Positions 61,537 through 64,000 of a stretch of 64,000 nucleotides of DNA are shown in pieces; within the stretch, counting starts at the first letter, position 1, and each line of letters opens with the position of its first letter. This DNA is from Lachnospiraceae bacterium (lineage in GTDB: Bacteria; Bacillota; Clostridia; Lachnospirales; Lachnospiraceae). The notes beneath the pieces were generated by a model. It was not told the DNA's origin. It searched no databases and was given only the letters and a program-made list of their open reading frames with translations. The translations under genes were made by a program, and so were the position numbers. Location of the stretch: the NCBI GenBank assembly GCA_017445585.1, contig JAFSTX010000080.1:1-64000 (forward strand), given 5' to 3'.

Positions 61537-62046
61537 ATGAAATGTTATTATGTACAAAATTGCAGCGGAGAGGCATATAGAAGATTCGTTGAAATAATGC
61601 TCAGGGAAAGCACAGCCTTTTCTGTTGTATCGTTTATGACGCAGAAGAATGCACGTATTCCAAAAGTCATAAAGGAATTTAAGGAGGCTATTTCTGCCCT
61701 TAAGATTTATTCTGCAGATACAAATCATTGGCCCGGCATGATCAGTTTCGATCAAAGAAGCTGTTACAGATTGTTTGCATTCAAGTCGGATCCGCAGCCT
61801 CTGGATCAGTTGCGTATGGTCAACAGCCTATACGAGTGGGATTATCCGGATCATCCTTTGGATCTGTGCTTTTATAAAAACGGATACGTTCTGTTTGCAT
61901 CCTGTGCTCATGAAATGTGGAACAAGTTGTATACACAAGATGAAGGATTGATAAAAGAACTGTCTGATGCCGGAATGGTTATAACGAGAGAAAAAGATAT
62001 CCCTGATGAAGAACTATATTACGATAAAAAACTGGCGAAGGTCTGA
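61537..62046 (+). CDS. Unrecognised AT-rich protein, candidate orphan immunity protein
   Basis: 169 residues from the ATG at 61537 (MKCYYVQNCSGEAYRRFVE), with AGGTGA 9 bases upstream; a GTG at 61525 is an alternative. No signal or membrane segment. Codon use is AT-rich and unlike its neighbours, like the genes in the RHS island. The mix of Trp/Tyr/Asp and the size recall bacterial immunity proteins, but I recognise no family. It is followed by a decayed fragment, so the patch looks like accessory debris. Confidence 0.5.
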   Translation: MKCYYVQNCSGEAYRRFVEIMLRESTAFSVVSFMTQKNARIPKVIKEFKEAISALKIYSADTNHWPGMISFDQRSCYRLFAFKSDPQPLDQLRMVNSLYEWDYPDHPLDLCFYKNGYVLFASCAHEMWNKLYTQDEGLIKELSDAGMVITREKDIPDEELYYDKKLAKV

Positions 62047-62193
62047 GTTTACCATGATTCAGAGTGTCTTACGTGTTTTTTGTATCCTGCAAAACAGCAG
62101 ATATAATTGATTGTGTTATAGTGAAAGAAGACAAAACCAGGGCAATATTCATGTGAGAAATATATTTGTTTTACGAGAGCAAGGAAAAATGCC

Positions 62194-62414
62194 ATGAACA
62201 AGAAAAAAATGAACTCTAATTCAGAAAACCCAATAATTGGAGCAGAATTGATGTATTAGAAATAGAAGAGTGGCGGGAAAGTCCCGGAACTAGCAGGTTT
62301 GAGTTTACTGGACACCCTGCACCACGAGCAATCAGAACAAAATTTGTAAATATGCGTATTCCTTCACGTTACAGGCGCAAAGGGATGGCTGCACCAATAC
62401 TTTATAAGGGTTAG
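62194..62414 (+). pseudogene. Decayed small gene with a frameshift
   Basis: An ATG at 62194, with AAGGAAA before it, reads MNKKKMNSNSENPIIG and stops at TAG 62257-62259. From about 62222 another frame carries 63 residues that look coding (FRKPNNWSRIDVLEIEEW, then RFEFTGHPAPRAIR and IPSRYRRKGMAAPILYKG) to the stop at 62414. A one-base change near 62215-62222 would join them into one protein of about 73 residues. The family is not recognised. The rest of 62047-62433 has nothing else that I can support. Confidence 0.4.
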
Positions 62415-62433
62415 TTATTCTCCGTGTTTTTTC

Positions 62434-63501
62434 TCAGTCTTTCTCCCTCAACTTCACCACATTCCTTGCGCTGCGCCGCCTGTCGTCCTCGATGGCGGCG
62501 TAGTGTTTGCGTGTAGTGTTTACGTCTGAGTGGCCCAGGACGTCCGCCACGAGATAGATATCGCCGGTCTCGCGGTACAGGTTGGTGCCGTAGGTACTGC
62601 GCAGCTTGTGCGGCGTGATGTTTTTAAGTGTAGTGACCGTACGGGCGTACTTTTTTACCAGATTCTCGACGCTGCGCACGCTCATGCGCTTCATCTGCAG
62701 CGAGAGAAAGAACGCATTCTCGTGACCGGTGATGGGGATCTCCTTTTTGCGCTGCTCGTAGTAGAGCAGGAGAGCTTCTTCGACCTCGTCGCTGAAATAT
62801 ACGATAACTTCCTTGCCGCCCTTGCGGTGGATATGGATGCCGGCGTTTTTGAAATCCACGTCGCCTATGTCGAGCCCCACGCACTCCGACACACGGATCC
62901 CGGTACCGAGCAGGAGAGTCATGAGCGCCAGATCGCGTATCTTTGTCTTATCGTGAAAGGCCTGCTGATGTTTGGTCAGCTTTTCGCCAGATTCCACGGA
63001 ATCGAGCAGAAGAGCGACCTCGTCTATATCGAGCCTGATTATCTCTTTTTCATGCAATTTGGGCAGCGTAACGAGCGCTGCAGGATTAGTGACTATTTGT
63101 TCTTTTTTGAAATAGTAGTTGTAAAAAGTCTTAAGAGAAGATACTTTGCGGATGATCCCGCGCTCCTGGTTGATCCTCTCGAGATTCCGCCCGTCCTCGC
63201 AGTGATAGAATTTCAGATATTCCATATAATCCTCGATATCGGCCGCCTTAACCTCGTCGAGATCCTTTACGCCGATATCGACGATCTGCATGCCTTTAAA
63301 ATGCGGATGCGAGGAGATCAGAAACTCAAAAAATACATGCAGATCGTAGGCGTAGGCTATGCGGGTGCGCGATGAGGTCGTCGGCTCGATGCCGCGGAAA
63401 AACTGCCTGACAAAGGCCGGCAGAGAGGCCGTCAGCTCTCTGAGCTTAAGAGTGTTAAGCATATCTACCTGTTCGTGATAAGGTCTGTTTCCCGATGCCA
63501 T
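62434..63501 (-). CDS. Xer-type tyrosine recombinase
   Basis: 355 residues. N-terminal SAM-like DNA-binding domain (about 25-140) and C-terminal catalytic domain with Arg in GTGIRVSECVGLD, Lys in HRKGGKE, HKLRSTYG, the LGHSDVNTTRKHY His/Tyr nucleophile. These are all present, so it should be active. Length and layout are as in chromosomal XerC/XerD rather than large integron or phage integrases, and no attachment site is seen. It follows the TtcA-family gene by 15 bases. GC content is like the core genome. It may be the chromosome-dimer resolvase or a paralogue. Confidence 0.85.
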   Translation of the reverse strand: MASGNRPYHEQVDMLNTLKLRELTASLPAFVRQFFRGIEPTTSSRTRIAYAYDLHVFFEFLISSHPHFKGMQIVDIGVKDLDEVKAADIEDYMEYLKFYHCEDGRNLERINQERGIIRKVSSLKTFYNYYFKKEQIVTNPAALVTLPKLHEKEIIRLDIDEVALLLDSVESGEKLTKHQQAFHDKTKIRDLALMTLLLGTGIRVSECVGLDIGDVDFKNAGIHIHRKGGKEVIVYFSDEVEEALLLYYEQRKKEIPITGHENAFFLSLQMKRMSVRSVENLVKKYARTVTTLKNITPHKLRSTYGTNLYRETGDIYLVADVLGHSDVNTTRKHYAAIEDDRRRSARNVVKLREKD

Positions 63502-63516
63502 ATCGGTTTTCCTCCT

Positions 63517-64000
63517 TTACTCTGTATCCCCGCGGCCCCAGCCGTCTATGCCGGAGCCTACGATAGCTGTGAACATCCTGTTTTTGACGCCCGGAGCCTC
63601 GCGGTTAAGATCCTTTATGAGGTCCTTGGCATACTCGCGGCGCGTGAAGCCGTCCGCAGGGCAGGGATTCTTCTGGACAGGCAGATGATACATGTTTTTA
63701 AAGCCGATGACGTCGGCCTCGTCCATATATATGAGCGGGCGTATGAGCGTCAGGTCCATACGGTCCAGATATGTGACGGGCGCAAAGGTATGGAGCCTGC
63801 CTTCGTATATAAGCGACATCAGCAGCGTCTCGACGATATCGTCCTTGTGGTGGGCATAGGCGATCTTGTTGCAGCCGAGCTCCCTTGCTTTGGTATTAAA
63901 GGCGCCTTTGCGCAGCTTTGCGCACAGCGAACAGGGATTGCTTTCCTGGCGCACGTTAAAGACGATTTCAGCCACTTCGGAGGGAACTATAGTATAATTT
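63517..64000 (-). CDS. TtcA-family tRNA-modifying PP-loop protein, N-terminus outside the window
   Basis: The 3-prime part of a gene that continues past the right edge; the frame is open to 64000 (VPSEVAEIVFNVRQE...). The 161 residues seen show PCSLCAKLRKGAFN with the CxxC of the [4Fe-4S] site, GCNKIAYAHHKDDIVETLLMS, YLDRMDLTLIRPLIY, and CPADGFTRREYAKDLI. This is the TtcA/CTU1-type 2-thiolation family (TtcA acts on cytidine 32). The ATP-binding P-loop (SGGxDS) would lie outside. A methionine at 63975 is internal, not the start. Confidence 0.88.
   Translation of the reverse strand, partial: NYTIVPSEVAEIVFNVRQESNPCSLCAKLRKGAFNTKARELGCNKIAYAHHKDDIVETLLMSLIYEGRLHTFAPVTYLDRMDLTLIRPLIYMDEADVIGFKNMYHLPVQKNPCPADGFTRREYAKDLIKDLNREAPGVKNRMFTAIVGSGIDGWGRGDTE

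Noticed and set aside
62434..63501. Integrase of a mobile element
   Set aside because: Length, GC content and the neighbouring TtcA-family gene fit a chromosomal Xer recombinase. No tRNA target, att repeats or cargo were seen.

Overview
The window looks like chromosome of a moderately GC-rich (about half G+C by eye) anaerobic member of the Clostridia, most likely Lachnospiraceae-related. The evidence is Gram-positive style ribosome binding sites, RNase Y, YtfJ/GerW and RqcH homologues, a PASTA kinase/PP2C pair, BMP-type nucleoside ABC genes under a guanine riboswitch, QueH, acetate kinase, and small proteins seen mainly in that group. Most of it is ordinary housekeeping sequence with tight operons and many ATGA-type overlaps. 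Three AT-rich patches stand out: 1-600, 17,460-20,360 and about 61,330-62,430.

Layout. 1-560: the edge of a probable insertion sequence and a doubly broken lipoprotein gene. 626-2080: guaB. 2302-8232 (minus): a purine salvage unit in which a promoter, guanine riboswitch and terminator precede xpt, then a BMP lipoprotein, ATPase and two permeases. 8414-17454: rhomboid-like protein, recA with a LexA box, rny, thrH-like, aminotransferase, htrA, phosphoesterase, scpA. 17500-20257: an island of orphan RHS tips and candidate immunity genes, two 107-bp direct repeats and an array of eight 53-bp units; it separates scpA from scpB (20370). 21054-25952: small membrane protein, yfbR-like, a TPP enzyme and rqcH. 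26108-30771: a two-gene locus of an A-PCP-C NRPS and a type-B carboxylesterase. 30916-37732: yicC, gmk, rpoZ, rimO, pgsA, DUF2953, ytfJ, a DMT exporter and a DUF1461 gene that seems frameshifted. 37817-42724: rpmB, a two-component system, queH, ackA.

42981-56008 is one long plus-strand run: fmt, rsmB, rlmN, PP2C, prkC, rsgA, rpe, a HAD phosphatase, a PrsA-like lipoprotein, ung, an unusual UppP-amidase fusion and an AI-2E family permease. 56211-60014 is a catabolic-looking cassette: a TIM-barrel isomerase, a CoA-acylating aldehyde dehydrogenase, an HMG-CoA-lyase-like aldolase with a large insertion, and a 66-residue protein. The right end holds a zinc-ribbon membrane protein with a Trp/Asp-rich tail, an orphan AT-rich gene and fragment, a Xer-type recombinase and a truncated TtcA-family gene.

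The strongest candidates for something undescribed are the UppP-amidase fusion, the aldolase/acylating-dehydrogenase cassette, the A-PCP-C NRPS with a non-canonical adenylation pocket, the 53-bp hairpin array inside the scpA/scpB interval, and a 19-base loop motif shared by two terminator-like hairpins 40 kb apart. No tRNA, rRNA or CRISPR array was seen. All homology statements are by eye, without database searches.
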